A stretch of 64,000 bases of DNA from Pollenia angustigena (taxonomy: Eukaryota > Arthropoda > Insecta > Diptera > Polleniidae), in the NCBI GenBank assembly GCA_930367215.1, contig OV884060.1, positions 183,345,253-183,409,252 of the forward strand. Reading direction: 5' to 3'. Position numbers and translations under genes: made by a program. Positions within the stretch are counted from its first letter, which is position 1; every line of letters begins with the position of its first letter. The notes beneath the pieces were generated by a model that saw only the letters and a program-made list of their open reading frames with translations, ran no database searches and was not told the DNA's origin. This document shows positions 45,469 through 56,115 of the stretch, piece by piece.

Positions 45469-45684
45469 GCAGCCACCAGAGACCTGCGCCGAAGCGGCTT
45501 CCCACCGCCGCCGACAATTCTTCAGCTTAAAATCGGCTCCAGCTTAGCCACCGATTACTAATTTATATTCTCTTTTTTATATATTCTATCAGCTAACAGC
45601 CGGCTTCGAGTCGCCGCCGAGTATTTTTTGCGTCAGCCACCGCCGCCGATAAAAATCCCACGGCGCAGGCCTTTGGCTGCAACA
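45469..45684. mobile_element. GC-rich inverted-repeat element
   Basis: TGCAGCCACCAGAGACCTGC, then GCCG, is mirrored by CGGCGCAGGCCTTTGGCTGC then A. Inside, CCACCGCCGCCGA-type triplet runs occur in both halves and GCCGGC lies near the centre. Its GC content contrasts sharply with the surroundings. Confidence 0.7.
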
Positions 45685-46116
45685 TGTTATTTTTTTAACA
45701 ACATATAATACATGGGACACTGGTTATAGTTAAAGAGTTTAATCTACATATAACTTCAAGTTTAGTTCAACCAAACCAGCGTTGAAGCCATCAGTGATTT
45801 ATTAGCCAGTAGTATCATATTTTTTTAAAACGGGCCTTAAATGTAAGATGTGATTGATTGAATTAAGCATATACCTTAAAAAATGCAGAAAAAAATCCTA
45901 TTATGATATTAATTATCTCAAGTAATTCATTTTAATTAATTTAGTTCTTTTGATGACGTTGCAATCTTGAGTTTCCTATGGGCTCATCATGGATAAAAGA
46001 TCTTATTCGAATGGTTTGGAAAACCTGTCTTTATATTGGGACCAAGGCGAATTCATAAAGGTGACTGCATCATGAGATAGATACATTTTTTTGTTTATAC
46101 AATATACACAATTTCT

Positions 46117-46138
46117 GGGGGGGGGGGGGGGGGGGGGG
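46117..46138. repeat. Homopolymer run of 22 G
   Basis: An uninterrupted G tract, rare in AT-rich DNA; true length may be uncertain because such runs are error-prone in sequencing. Confidence 0.9.
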
Positions 46139-46612
46139 TGCTTTAAAACCATGTGAGATAATGCAATGATGGCTTTATTGCTCAATTGAATGGGAGATAA
46201 GGCCATATTGGCCGTATTGCCCAATCATTGAGAGGTAAGGTCATATTTAAAATTTTGCAAAATGAGAGAATAAGCCATATTTTTCAGAATATTGTTATGC
46301 ATGGTGTTAACATTCTGTAAAAGGAAAAATCCTTAGTTATCATTGAAAAACATTTTTTTATTCTTGTGACGCACGCAGGAAAACTTTACTCAGCGAAGTC
46401 ACCTGCCGCGTCCTACTGGAGGAAAAAACCCCTACGCAGAAAAACTTGAGTATGCGAATGTGAGCTAAGGCCATGATGGCTTTATCTCCCATTCAAATGA
46501 AAAAAAGGAAAATTTAAATAAGTTTTTTTTCAAGTATTTAGATTTTTATGGAACATTAAATCTGAATGAATTTTTTCACAAAATGTAAAAAAGCTTGACA
46601 TTCAGTATACAC

Positions 46613-47349
46613 TAGTGCTGGGAAACTATCGATAGACTATCGATATTATCGATAGTCTTAAAATATCGAAAATATCGATAGGAAAAATATAAATATCGAT
46701 ATTTTTATTATTTAAAATACAGCTATGAAGACATCTAACAGCAGCTATACACACACAGTTTTTTGCCGCAAATTTTTACTTGCTATTATTAATTCGCGCT
46801 GAATTACAGCAATGAATACAAACAACAAGAATGACAAGTGGTATGGATTGCTTAGCAGTGCTTTTTACTGCTAATAAAAGGTATTTAAGTCGATATTTGT
46901 ACATGTTTATATAGGGACTGAAATGTCAAATATTTTTGTAATGTTGTAAAAAAAAAATGCAAATACAAATGCATTTGCAAGCATAGGACAAAACAATGAA
47001 CGACCGACCATTAGAGGATAGGTCCGCTAGATTGATTACCTTTTTGGGTTTAGAACATTTTTTAAAGTTGCAATGGAATTTCTTATAGTCCCTTTTACTT
47101 CGGTTCCTTCAGAATGGTACTTATCAATTTTTAAAAAACTGCCATCAAAAATAACGTGCGTATATACATACGTCTCATACATTCAATAAAGTGATAAAAA
47201 CAACGGACTATAGCTTTATAAAAAAATAATTAAAGTTTTCCTGCACAAGTACAAACATTCAGTCGATAGTAACATCGATATATCGATAGTGAAATCTGAA
47301 CTATCGATAAATATCGATAGTAGAAAATATCGATAGTATCCCAGCACTA
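46613..47349. mobile_element. hAT-type MITE with TATCGATA-rich ends, duplication GTATACAC
   Basis: Ends TAGTGCTGGGA and TCCCAGCACTA are flanked exactly by GTATACAC (46605-46612 and 47350-47357). TATCGATA occurs five times in the left ~100 bp and four times in the right ~80 bp. No transposase in the 737 bp. Confidence 0.92.
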
Positions 47350-47589
47350 GTATACACTCAAAAAAATAAACAATAAACAGATGACTGGAAAATGTCACCT
47401 GTATAAATTCGCCTTGATTGGGACCGCTTGTACAACAGTTTTATCGGTTTAGTTGTTTTAAAACCGCCGGTCTTGCAACGCTGTTAGTTGTTACATATCT
47501 GTTACATAACGTTTTACCGTTTACAAATATAAAAAAAACGCATGAAAATAGTTTAAACTTACAATAAAAGTGGTCGTTCAAACGTCAAC

Positions 47590-48434
47590 GGTCTTTGGCG
47601 TAGTCCCACAAAAAAGTCTAAGCGTCAAATCGGATGATCTTGGTGAAAAATTGACGTCGCCAAACTTTCCATGCAATAAAGCCAAAATCGGTCATGGTTG
47701 TGTGGCTCGGTTATCATACGGTCATACACAATACCCAATTCAAACGAAGCAGGTTTGTAAGGGAGAAATGTAAGAGTTTCGCTTACCATCTCGCTTCCAG
47801 AAGACATGAATTTTATATGGGGAGTTCCCACTTTGACGCAACACATTTTCGACAAAACAAAGCGCTTTATTCAACGCATATAAAAACCGGTGAGTTTAGC
47901 TATCAGCTTTACAAACTGAATGTTTTTTACAGTTATATTTTAGTATTCTCCCTTACAAACGTGCTTCGTAGTAAGGGAATGCCGTGGCACTTGAAATGTA
48001 ATTTTTACTTTTATAAAACTTGTTAAGAGTTCCTTCACTTACTTTACTGCATCTCTGCATGTCTTGTTGCGTAGCACATAATTGTGCGCTTATTTTTTTA
48101 AATAAACCATTGTACTTCGCAAAATGTAAAAATTTTTTATTGGGTAGCGTTCTTGGCACGGGAATAGACAAATGTGGATTATCCACCACACTTTAACTGA
48201 CAGATCCGACATTTTCGTCAGTGCCGCATTGCGAAGATACACACGATTGAGCACATATTTTAATCTTCCAGTCTCTTTAAATTTCCTTATAATCTTGATG
48301 ATTCCTTGCACAGTGGGGCGATTATGACGACCATAATCACCCCATACTGCTCGAAAAGTGTGCTATGTTTGAACAACCATTTTTGCAGTAAGTTTTAATT
48401 GGTTTTCGCGTTCTTCGGTTGTTAAACGATCCAT
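47590..48434 (-). pseudogene. Mariner-like transposase relic 5
   Basis: It starts with an ATG at 48434 and reads MDRLTTEERENQLKLTA, stop, FRAVWGDYGRHNRPTV, then QGIIKIIRKFKETGRLKYVL and, in another frame, VVDNPHLSIPVPRT: the helix-turn-helix N-terminal part. The catalytic middle is largely replaced or unrecognisable. The end near 47670-47590 retains the RSSDLTLRLF / DYAKDR block in broken frames. Inactive. Confidence 0.8.
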
Positions 48435-48591
48435 ATTTGTAAATAGCGAACCTTTCACTAAATAAATTACACTTAAGATAACAGATATTTAGCTGCTGAC
48501 AGCCTTGCCAGACCAGCGATTTTGAAACCACTAAATGGACCCTGTAATAAAGTAATGGGGATTCTTTCATAGTATCATAATTGGCCTATGT

Positions 48592-48996
48592 ACAGAACAA
48601 ATTTTCATCAAAATTTTTTTCAATTAACCCAAGTAATGCTGTTTCAAACAATTTCTTTAGTTGTTCCAATTAATTTGCCTTAATTAAAAATAAAAGTTAT
48701 AACGTGTGTGTGTATATTTGCAAATGCAAAAACATACACACAAACTTATATTTTAAAGTTTCAAACAATTTTTTAATCGTTTCAATTAACTGTGTTGATT
48801 GAAAAAATATTTTATTTTACGTTTTATTTAGCCTCTTTTGCGCTGCGGGTCACATTTCAATTTATCCTATTGATTGAAACTCAACAGCAAGAAAAGCTCA
48901 AACTTACAAATATGTTAATTGAAACGATCAATTTGTATGCAGGCAGAAAATCAGTACGGAATTTAATTAAAATTTTGGTTTTTCATTTCTTCTGTG
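48592..48996. mobile_element. CACAGAA/TTCAATTAA MITE, copy 1
   Basis: About 405 bp, with ends ACAGAACAAATTTT and TTTTCATTTCTTCTGT. Internal landmarks TGTGTTGATTGAAAAAA, CCTATTGATTGAAACTCAAC and AAGCTCAAACTTACAAATAT are shared with 55598-56040 (inverted) and 60130-60457. Confidence 0.8.
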
Positions 48997-48999
48997 TGG

Positions 49000-49916
49000 C
49001 TGTGTTAAATTTTAACTCTCGCTCATACCTTTTCTTAAACTAACACATTATTTATCGATAAAATCGATAAAATATAGTTTTTTCTAAGTGATAAATGGGA
49101 TCTCCATGAATTCGAGTCAGAAAAGGACGCTTACATATTTCAAGTCAAACTGTTGAATATGATTATGAAACTAACCAAAAAGAAAGGTGTCAACCATTTT
49201 TTGCGTTTGATTTCATCCTTTTCAATCCAATTGTGACGTTTTCTCAAATTTATAAAAATATTTCTGCCCAGCCCCCATTAAATTTTCTTAGAAATACCCT
49301 GCAAAAAGCTTTTAGAGATGACTCATATTTCCCAAATATGTTTTAGCAATATTCTTCGATTAACTTTGGCCATAAATTGTTGTTGTCTTTTCAATGCTCT
49401 TCCTGCCTGTTGCATCCATTACAGATGTTAACAAAATAAATTTGAACAAATGACACGTGTGTGAGTCGAAATATTTATTTGATAAGAGTTCACTGAACGT
49501 TTTTGATCTCAGGCAAGTTTTTGTTGCAGTTGGCAACAGTTGGGAGTGTGCTACACTCGACCGAAATACCACTGTTTTGAATGGAATGAGGTCTTGACAA
49601 AAGATTAATGTTTTGTTTTTTTTTTTATACTTGTGCGATTATTTAAAAAAAAAAGATGAGCCACAAATGACAATGTGTCTTCCATTTGAGAAGTTATTAA
49701 TGAACGGAGCAGCATCAAGTCGTTGCTGCAATCAGCCGAATTACATGTCTGTTTGTGGCAGACGAGATGTTGGATAGAATGGAGTAGAAGTTTAATATCA
49801 AGTTGTGTGTATTGGATCAATTAGTGTGGGATGTTTGTTTATGCTTTTCGATCTAATTGAAAATGTGATTATTTAATTGAATTTGGTATAATTTGAGGTT
49901 TTATTGTGAAGCATTT
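49000..49916. other. No recognised feature
   Basis: AT-rich, short frames only. Confidence 0.5.
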
Positions 49917-51175
49917 TTATACCCTCCACCACAATTAGTTTTGAAGAGGGTATATTCAGTTTGTCATTCCGTGTGAAACTTTTTTACTATTCATCTCAGA
50001 CCCTATAAAGTATATATATTCTGGCTCCTTGAGTAATTTTAAGTCGATTTAGCCATGTCCGTCTGTCTGTCCGTCTGTCCGTCTGTTGAAAACACGCTCA
50101 CTTTCGAAAAACTCAAAAGAAATCAACAAACTTGGTGTCAAATTGCTTGTAGTTATCCTAAGCAGTTTGGGATTGAAATTCAGCAAAATCGGTTCAATAG
50201 GATCTGAGCTATGAATCAAAATGTGGAACCACCACCTAAAAAAAATTGATAATTTTGTTACAAAAACTAACATAAATGGTGGAAAAATGCACAGAATGAT
50301 ATAAGATTTCGCAAAAATTCGTTTTATTCAACTGGAAATCACGCTGTGAAATTTCGTGAAGATCCGTCAATAATTTACCCTAGGCCCCATATAAGCCCTA
50401 CTCCCGGAAAACAGTATATTAAGCCTAAAACCCTAACTAACAATGCTATCATTACAAATTTTGGCAAGTCACAGTTACATAGGACTAGAAATTAAACTGT
50501 TAAGTTTCGTGAAGATCGGTCCATAATTTACCATAGGCCCCATATAAAACCTACTTCCGGAAAACAATTTAGTACGCCTAAATCCGTAAAAAATAATGCT
50601 ATCATAACAAAATTTGGTACATCAAAGTTTTATAGGACAAGAAATAAAACTGTGTAATTTCGTGAAGATCGGTCGATACTTTACCCTGGGCCCCATATAA
50701 ACCCTACTCCCGGAAAACAGTTTAGTACGCCTAAAACCGTAAAAAATAATGCAATCATAACAAATTTTGGCTCGTCACAGTTTTATAGGACTATAAATGA
50801 TACTGTGAAATTTCGTGAAGATCGGTACATAATTTACCCTAGGCCCCATAGAAACCCTACTCCCGGAAAACAGTTCAATACACCTAAAACCATAATTAAT
50901 AATGCTATCATAACAGAAATTGGTACGTCACAGTTTTAAAGGACTAGAAATGACGCTGTGAAATTTCGTGATGATCGGTCCATAATTTACCCTAGGCCCC
51001 ATATAAGCCCTTCTACCGGAAAACAGTTTGGTTGCCTTAAACCATAATTAATAACAAATCGTCACAGTTTAAGATTATAATAACATCATACAGATATTAC
51101 TCCTTAAACATTCGAACTGTCGGTGGAGGGTATCAAAGATTCGGCACAGCCGAATATAGCACTCCAACTTGTTCA
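49917..51175 (+). repeat. TATACCC element, long subtype, forward copy
   Basis: It starts TATACCCTCCACCACAATTA and ends GGTGGAGGGTATCAAAGATT then CGGCACAGCCGAATATAGCA. Near the start is the block GACCCTATAAAGTATATATA followed by AGCCATGTCCGTCTGTCTGT. The interior has about five 153-bp units containing GAAATTTCGTGAAGATCGGT, CCTAGGCCCCATATAA and CCGGAAAACAGT. An inverted near-identical copy is at 57650-58909. Confidence 0.9.
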
Positions 51176-51242
51176 TATTGCTGAAGTTTGTTTAAAAATT
51201 TTGACATTTAATTTGATGAATTTGAAAGCAGTTGAGAGAAAC

Positions 51243-51526
51243 CAAGGCGAATTTACACCAGGTGAACTTATCTTGCTACGTAAGCAACAGCTGACTACTA
51301 ACCTTGTGTCAAAATGGTATACCGTCCTGTTGGTTCCGGGGAATCTTAACTAAATTCTATAATTTTCGATTAAAATTGTGAAATTTAAAACTTTTTTAAG
51401 TTATAACATTTCAAAAAAACACAATTTAATATAAAAACAAAATCAAATTTTTGACACAACGTTAAAATATTTTACAGTGTTGTAAAACGTTTTCAAAATA
51501 AGACCACCTTGTATGAATTCGACTTG
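51243..51526. mobile_element. CAAGGCGAAT MITE, copy 3
   Basis: CAAGGCGAATTTACACCAGG, then TGAAC, is mirrored by CCACCTTGTATGAATTCGAC then TTG. Flanks AGAGAAAC (51235-51242) and GGAGAAAC (51527-51534) agree at 7 of 8 bases. Confidence 0.83.
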
Positions 51527-51755
51527 GGAGAAACTACGATGATTTTAACTTTTTATGTTTTATGTGAATTTGAACTGAACTGAACCAAATTTGACTCTGT
51601 TCGATTTCAAAAAAAGTGGCAACGCTATGACCACAAAGGTTTTTTTTACCCAATGGAGATAAGGCTGTCAAACCTTAGTTGGATCTGGAAACTCTGTTAT
51701 CGTTTGTTCTCTATTGGCCATTTTCTCAATGTATCGAGAAACTGCCTGCTACTTA

Positions 51756-51870
51756 TGGCCTGTGCGTTGATAACGAATGAAGACTTCAAAACAATATTTT
51801 ATAATTTGTTTTTGTTGTAAATGTAATTTAAGCGAACGAAGTCTTCATTCGTTATCGACGAACAGGCCCC
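51756..51870. mobile_element. Short hairpin MITE, TA duplication
   Basis: TGGCCTGTGCGTTGATAACG, then AATGAAGACTTC, is mirrored on the right, ending CGACGAACAGGCCCC. TA flanks both sides. It is absent from the empty copy at 33810. Confidence 0.78.
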
Positions 51871-51874
51871 TAAT

Positions 51875-52636
51875 CAGCGTTGCCATTTGTCAAGATTTCC
51901 CTTTTTTTGCAAGTTTTTTGAGATGGCAAAAAGTTTTGAATTTATTTAAAGTTTTTTCAAGTTTTTTATAAATATATAAGTTTTTCAAGTTTTTAGTATG
52001 TAAGTTTTATTAAGGTGCTGAATTAATTTCAGCACTAGTTCATAAAAATTATCTGAAGATGATAAAACAGACTTAAGAGTTCATTGTTTAAAGTTTTATG
52101 TCGATTGTTAAAAAGGTTCGATTTTGATAACGACTTCCTTAAACAAGTTGAAGTTTTAGAACCTTTTAATATAATAAAAGGTTACCAAAAAAGTATTGCT
52201 GAATTATGTGCTGTTTTCCCAAATATTTTAGATGTAAGTGATATTCACTTTGATTTTACGAGCATAATTCACAAAAAGAGCAAAATATTAAGAGTTTTTG
52301 GGAGGATGTCTTTAAAGAAAGACGTTGAGATAAGTCCGAAGTTTTTCCAAATTATAAAAAATTAGTATATTCAATTTTGTCGTTACCAATATCTGCAGCA
52401 AATGTAGAACGTATTTCCTCAAAAATTAATTTAAACAAAAATAGTGTTAGAAACAAATTAGAAATACCAATTTTATATTTAATTTTTTTATATCAGTAAA
52501 TAAAATGAATTCCTAATGCATATTGGTATTTTCTTTTAAAAATTTGGCACTTTTGAAAAAAAAAGTTTTTTCTTGCGTAAACAAGATTTTTTTTCGGAGA
52601 TAACAAGATTTTTTCTAAAAATATATGGTAACGCTG
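51875..52636 (+). mobile_element. Deleted hAT element with transposase C-terminal remnant, duplication CCCCTAAT
   Basis: Ends CAGCGTTGCCATTTG and the complement of TATGGTAACGCTG are flanked exactly by CCCCTAAT (51867-51874 and 52637-52644). Frame 52084-52365 (KRFDFDNDFLKQVEVLEPF, ELCAVFPNIL) continues after a one-base shift as LSLPISAANVERISSKINLN and SVRNKLEI, ending at 52499. This is the hAT C-terminal dimerisation region (the pattern SSANVERxFS is typical). The catalytic N-terminal part is gone. Confidence 0.9.
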
Positions 52637-52929
52637 CCCCTAATGTCGACATAAATTTTTTAGACCGATAAACTAACCGTTTACGATTTTCGTTTGCTCG
52701 ATATACCGACAAAAAACATTGTTTTCAGTTGGTAACACCTCTCAAAATACATGTAGAAGTTGGGAGTCAGATGATTTAATTTATCTGTATGGCAAATAAA
52801 TAACCGGCAGATAAGTGTCGGTTTGCTTTGCGACAAAATAGAGAAGTAAATGAGGCATTGAAAAAACCAAATGTCTTTAATGTGCAGACTTTCGTTGGGA
52901 AAAAAGACAATCGTCATATATCCATTTTT

Positions 52930-53178
52930 TTAAGCCCGAAGCACAACTCTTGCGAATGGTGCAAATTCATTTTGTAGTTTAATTTGAAAATTTTAAACAA
53001 CTGTTTCAAGAAATCGGATGCTTTGGAAAAAAGTCTATGTACAGCTATATACACAAACGACGAGAGTCGTCCTTATTGGCCCCAATTGAATGCTTACTAG
53101 AGTCAATAGAGAATTAGTAAAGATTCACTAGTGACATTTCCTGTAGGGATTTAATAAAATACAGTACAAGTACAGAAC
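52930..53178. other. No recognised feature
   Basis: Short AT-rich spacer beside the LINE 3' end. Confidence 0.5.
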
Positions 53179-54643
53179 TTTTTTTTTTGTCTCATTATTA
53201 ATTTATTGAATCTTCATATATTAAATATGAACTAACAATAATTTATCAAATCTTATCCTAATACTTTATTTATGTCCTGCCAGTGCTAGACAAAAATTTT
53301 CTTTATCACGGGTTCTGTTCACTTTTATGGGTGTTTATTGCTCATCTAATTGGATAAGTGCTGCAGTGTCTCTTCTTCTTAAGCGAGTGTGGCCGCCATG
53401 ACTTAAAATATTTCGAGCTAGTGGATTTGGGCGTTGTTCAAGCCTTTTTAAATATTTTACTGCATATTTTGTAATCATAGTTTTTACTAATGGCACATTG
53501 AGATCCTTATGAATGTTTGAGTTTTTAACATACCAGGGGGCGGCTGTGATTAGTCGAAGAAGTTTATTTTGGCGCCTTTGAATTTTTTCGATATTAGAGG
53601 CCGAGGCAGTGCCCCATATTTGAATACCGTAGCACCAGATAGGCTTTAAGATAGAGTTGTAAAGTAGAAGACTAAGGACAGAATTTCTACCAATAAGCCA
53701 ATAGATTTGAATGGCATTTAGTTTAATTTATGTTAATTTTGCCTCTACATGGCATTTCCACGTTAATCGCCGATCCAGATTTATACCGAGATATTTTACA
53801 TGCGAATGTTGAGAAATTATTTGGTTATTGACTGTAATAGGGGGCAAGATTCCCGGCGCAAGGTGAATGTAATATGTACGCATTTTTGCTCATTGACCAT
53901 TATCCTCCATTGTCTTAACCATATTTCTAGTTGAAATATATGATGCTGTAAGTAACGAGATGCTTCAAAACAGTTTTCGTGGACACTTAGAAAAGCTGTA
54001 TCGTCCGCAAATGTTGAAGTTTGGGTGTAGTTGCTTGTTGGCATGTCCGAAGTATAAGTTAAGTACAATAGAGACCCAGGATGCTGCCTTGTGGGACTCC
54101 AGCGCCAATGGGCTGAGGTGAGCTTGAGAAATGTCCTTCTTTAATAATAAATTGATGACCGACTAAGTAGCTTTCTAGCAGCTTGTGTGTTTGCTGGTAA
54201 ATTTTGCTTCAATTTATGTAATAAGCCTTCATGCCACCCTTTATCAAAAGCTTGCGAAACATCGATGAAGAGTGCTGAGCAATATTTTTTTTTCTTCAAA
54301 TGCTTTTTTTATGACATTTACTATTCGATGAGTCTGTTCGATTGTGCTGTGTTTTCTTCTAAATCCGAAATGAAGGTTTGGAATACATCTATTTTCACTT
54401 AAAATCGGTGTTCATTTTGAAACTAATAATTTCTCAAACAGCTTTGACGTATTTGATAATAAGCTAATACGCCTATATTACTCAACTTTTGTACAATCTT
54501 TACGTGGCTTTGGTATCATGGTAACTAAGGAAACCTTCCATTTTTGAGGATAGTATTCAAGGCGTAAAATAAAAAGAATAATTTTCTTTGCTATGCGAGG
54601 TAGCTCTAAAAGCATTTTATTACTGATTTTATCAATACCAGTG

Positions 54644-55286
54644 GTGCGATTCACTAACTTTTAACGATCCGACAATCGTAATATTTGTCGACATTTATAT
54701 TCGCTTGCAGTAACAATAGTGTGATTCTGTAATTTTTTTTAACGATAGTACACAGCTGTTTTTTTGTAACATCTCTGTCTACAAAATGTTAAAAAAAAAC
54801 GAAAAGCACAAAAGAGAATAAAATAAAAACATATGAAATTGTTCTTAACCCCCTTGTTACACATGTTTTTTCATTCAAAATGCATTGAAAAAGGTCTGGC
54901 CAGACTCATAAGTAAGACGAAGGGTTAATTTGTGGTTTTATATTTTTTTTTGTGAATTTTACATTTAGAATTTAATTTTTGTTCTTAATTTGCTTTCTTT
55001 TTGGAAATTTTGAATTTATTATTTTGTTTTTGTTCATACATATACATATGAATATATCTTTGTATGTATGTAAGCTATTTTAAACATAAAAAACATTTTA
55101 TCGATAAAATAAACACAAACTAAATTATTGTCGCTAAGATAACGACAAAAAAATTGCTTAAATTAACAGCTGACTTTAAACGACAGCGAATATCGTTAAA
55201 AATTTTACAGAATTGCATATTCGATAAATTTTCGTTATACTTATTTTAACGATTCGATTGTCGTTATAAAAGTTAGTGAATCGCAC
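54644..55286. mobile_element. Long-arm MITE inside the jockey RT region, 8-9-bp duplication
   Basis: GTGCGATTCACTAACTTTTA, then ACGA, is mirrored at the right end, and similarity between the arms continues for over 100 bp (ATTCTGTAA, AACGATA, AGCTGTT). The flanks TACCAGTG and TACAGGTG look like a decayed target duplication. Removing it rejoins the LINE protein at KKAP / GIDKIS, which confirms the insertion. Confidence 0.88.
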
Positions 55287-55597
55287 TACAGGTGCCTTCT
55301 TAGTGTTTAAGTCACAAATAGCCTTTTCGATTTCTCTTATCTCCAATCTGAGGGGAATAGCTGCTCTAGCAGCAACAGGTGGTAACTCGACCGCAATATT
55401 GATATATTTGTAGTAAATACGTTTTTCAAGTGACTAACAAACATATTTCCTTTTTCAATATCGTTTCTTGCCCAACTACCATTCAAGTTTCTTAATGGTG
55501 GCTTAGATATAACTGGTCCTTTTAGATTTCTAGCTGCACGCCATAATGAGTAGTCAGATCGTGGAGTTGCATCAAGTTCCTTAAGATATTTTTCTAC

Positions 55598-56040
55598 ACA
55601 GAAAAAATTAAAAACCAACTTCAATTAACGTATTTGTTAGAAATTTGTACTATCAATTAACTTCTGTACTGATTTTCCGCCAGCAAACAAATTGATCATA
55701 TCAATTAACACATTTGTAAGTTTGAGCATTTCTTGCTCAGTTCAGTTTCAATCAATAGGTTTAATTGAAATGTGACCACCAGCAAAATAAGCTAAATAAA
55801 ACGTAAACACAAATTAAAATATTTTTTTCAATCAACACAGTTAATTGAAACAATTAAAACATTGTTTGAAAATTTTAAATATTTTAAAGTTTTTGTGTAT
55901 GTTTTCATATTTGCAAATATACACACAAACATTATAACTTTTATTTTCAATTAAGGGAAATTAATTGGAACAATTAAAAAAATTGTTTGCAACAGCATTA
56001 TTGAATTAATTGAAAAAATTTTGGTGACAATTTTTTCTGT
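55598..56040. mobile_element. CACAGAA/TTCAATTAA MITE, copy 2, inside jockey
   Basis: Ends ACAGAAAAAATT and AATTTTTTCTGT bound 443 bp. The interior is the reverse of the copies at 48592 and 60130. The LINE frame resumes on both sides. Confidence 0.88.
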
Positions 56041-56115
56041 CTAGAGAAGCCGTTTTCTGAGTCTGCAGTAACTTTCTTAGCCTTTTTGTGCACTCTTTTA
56101 ATAAATTCTTAACAG

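Larger units (their letters stand above)
46042..47416. mobile_element. CAAGGCGAAT MITE, copy 2 (with nested hAT MITE)
   Basis: CAAGGCGAATTCATAAAGGT, then GACTG, is mirrored by CACCTGTATAAATTCGCCTT then G. The exact 8-bp repeat ATTGGGAC flanks it (46034-46041 and 47417-47424). It contains the 46613-47349 insertion and a 22-base G run at 46117-46138. Confidence 0.9.
51715..52920. mobile_element. Harbinger-like MITE, interrupted copy of 33773-34111
   Basis: TGGCCATTTTCTCAATGTAT at the left and the body from 52645 match 33773-34111, but 51756-51870 and 51875-52636 are inserted. The right terminus is decayed. Confidence 0.8.
53179..56115 (-). pseudogene. Jockey-like LINE ORF2 remnant, cut by two MITEs
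   Basis: Minus strand. The 3' end is a 10-base A tract (53179-53188, read as T). The protein ends RLRRRDTAALIQLDEQ with a stop at 53335-53337. RT motifs include IGAGVPQGSILG (near 54090) and the catalytic block TFADDTAFLSVH (near 54020), followed by WLRQWRIMVNEQKC. Upstream lie IDKISNKMLLELPRIAKKI and LVTMIPKPRKD (54645-54500), EKAICDLNTKKAP (near 55310), LDATPRSDYSLWRAARNLKG (near 55560) and, beyond the second MITE, LLKECTKRLRKLLQTQK (near 56080). Several frameshifts and a missing 5' half make it inactive. Confidence 0.88.
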
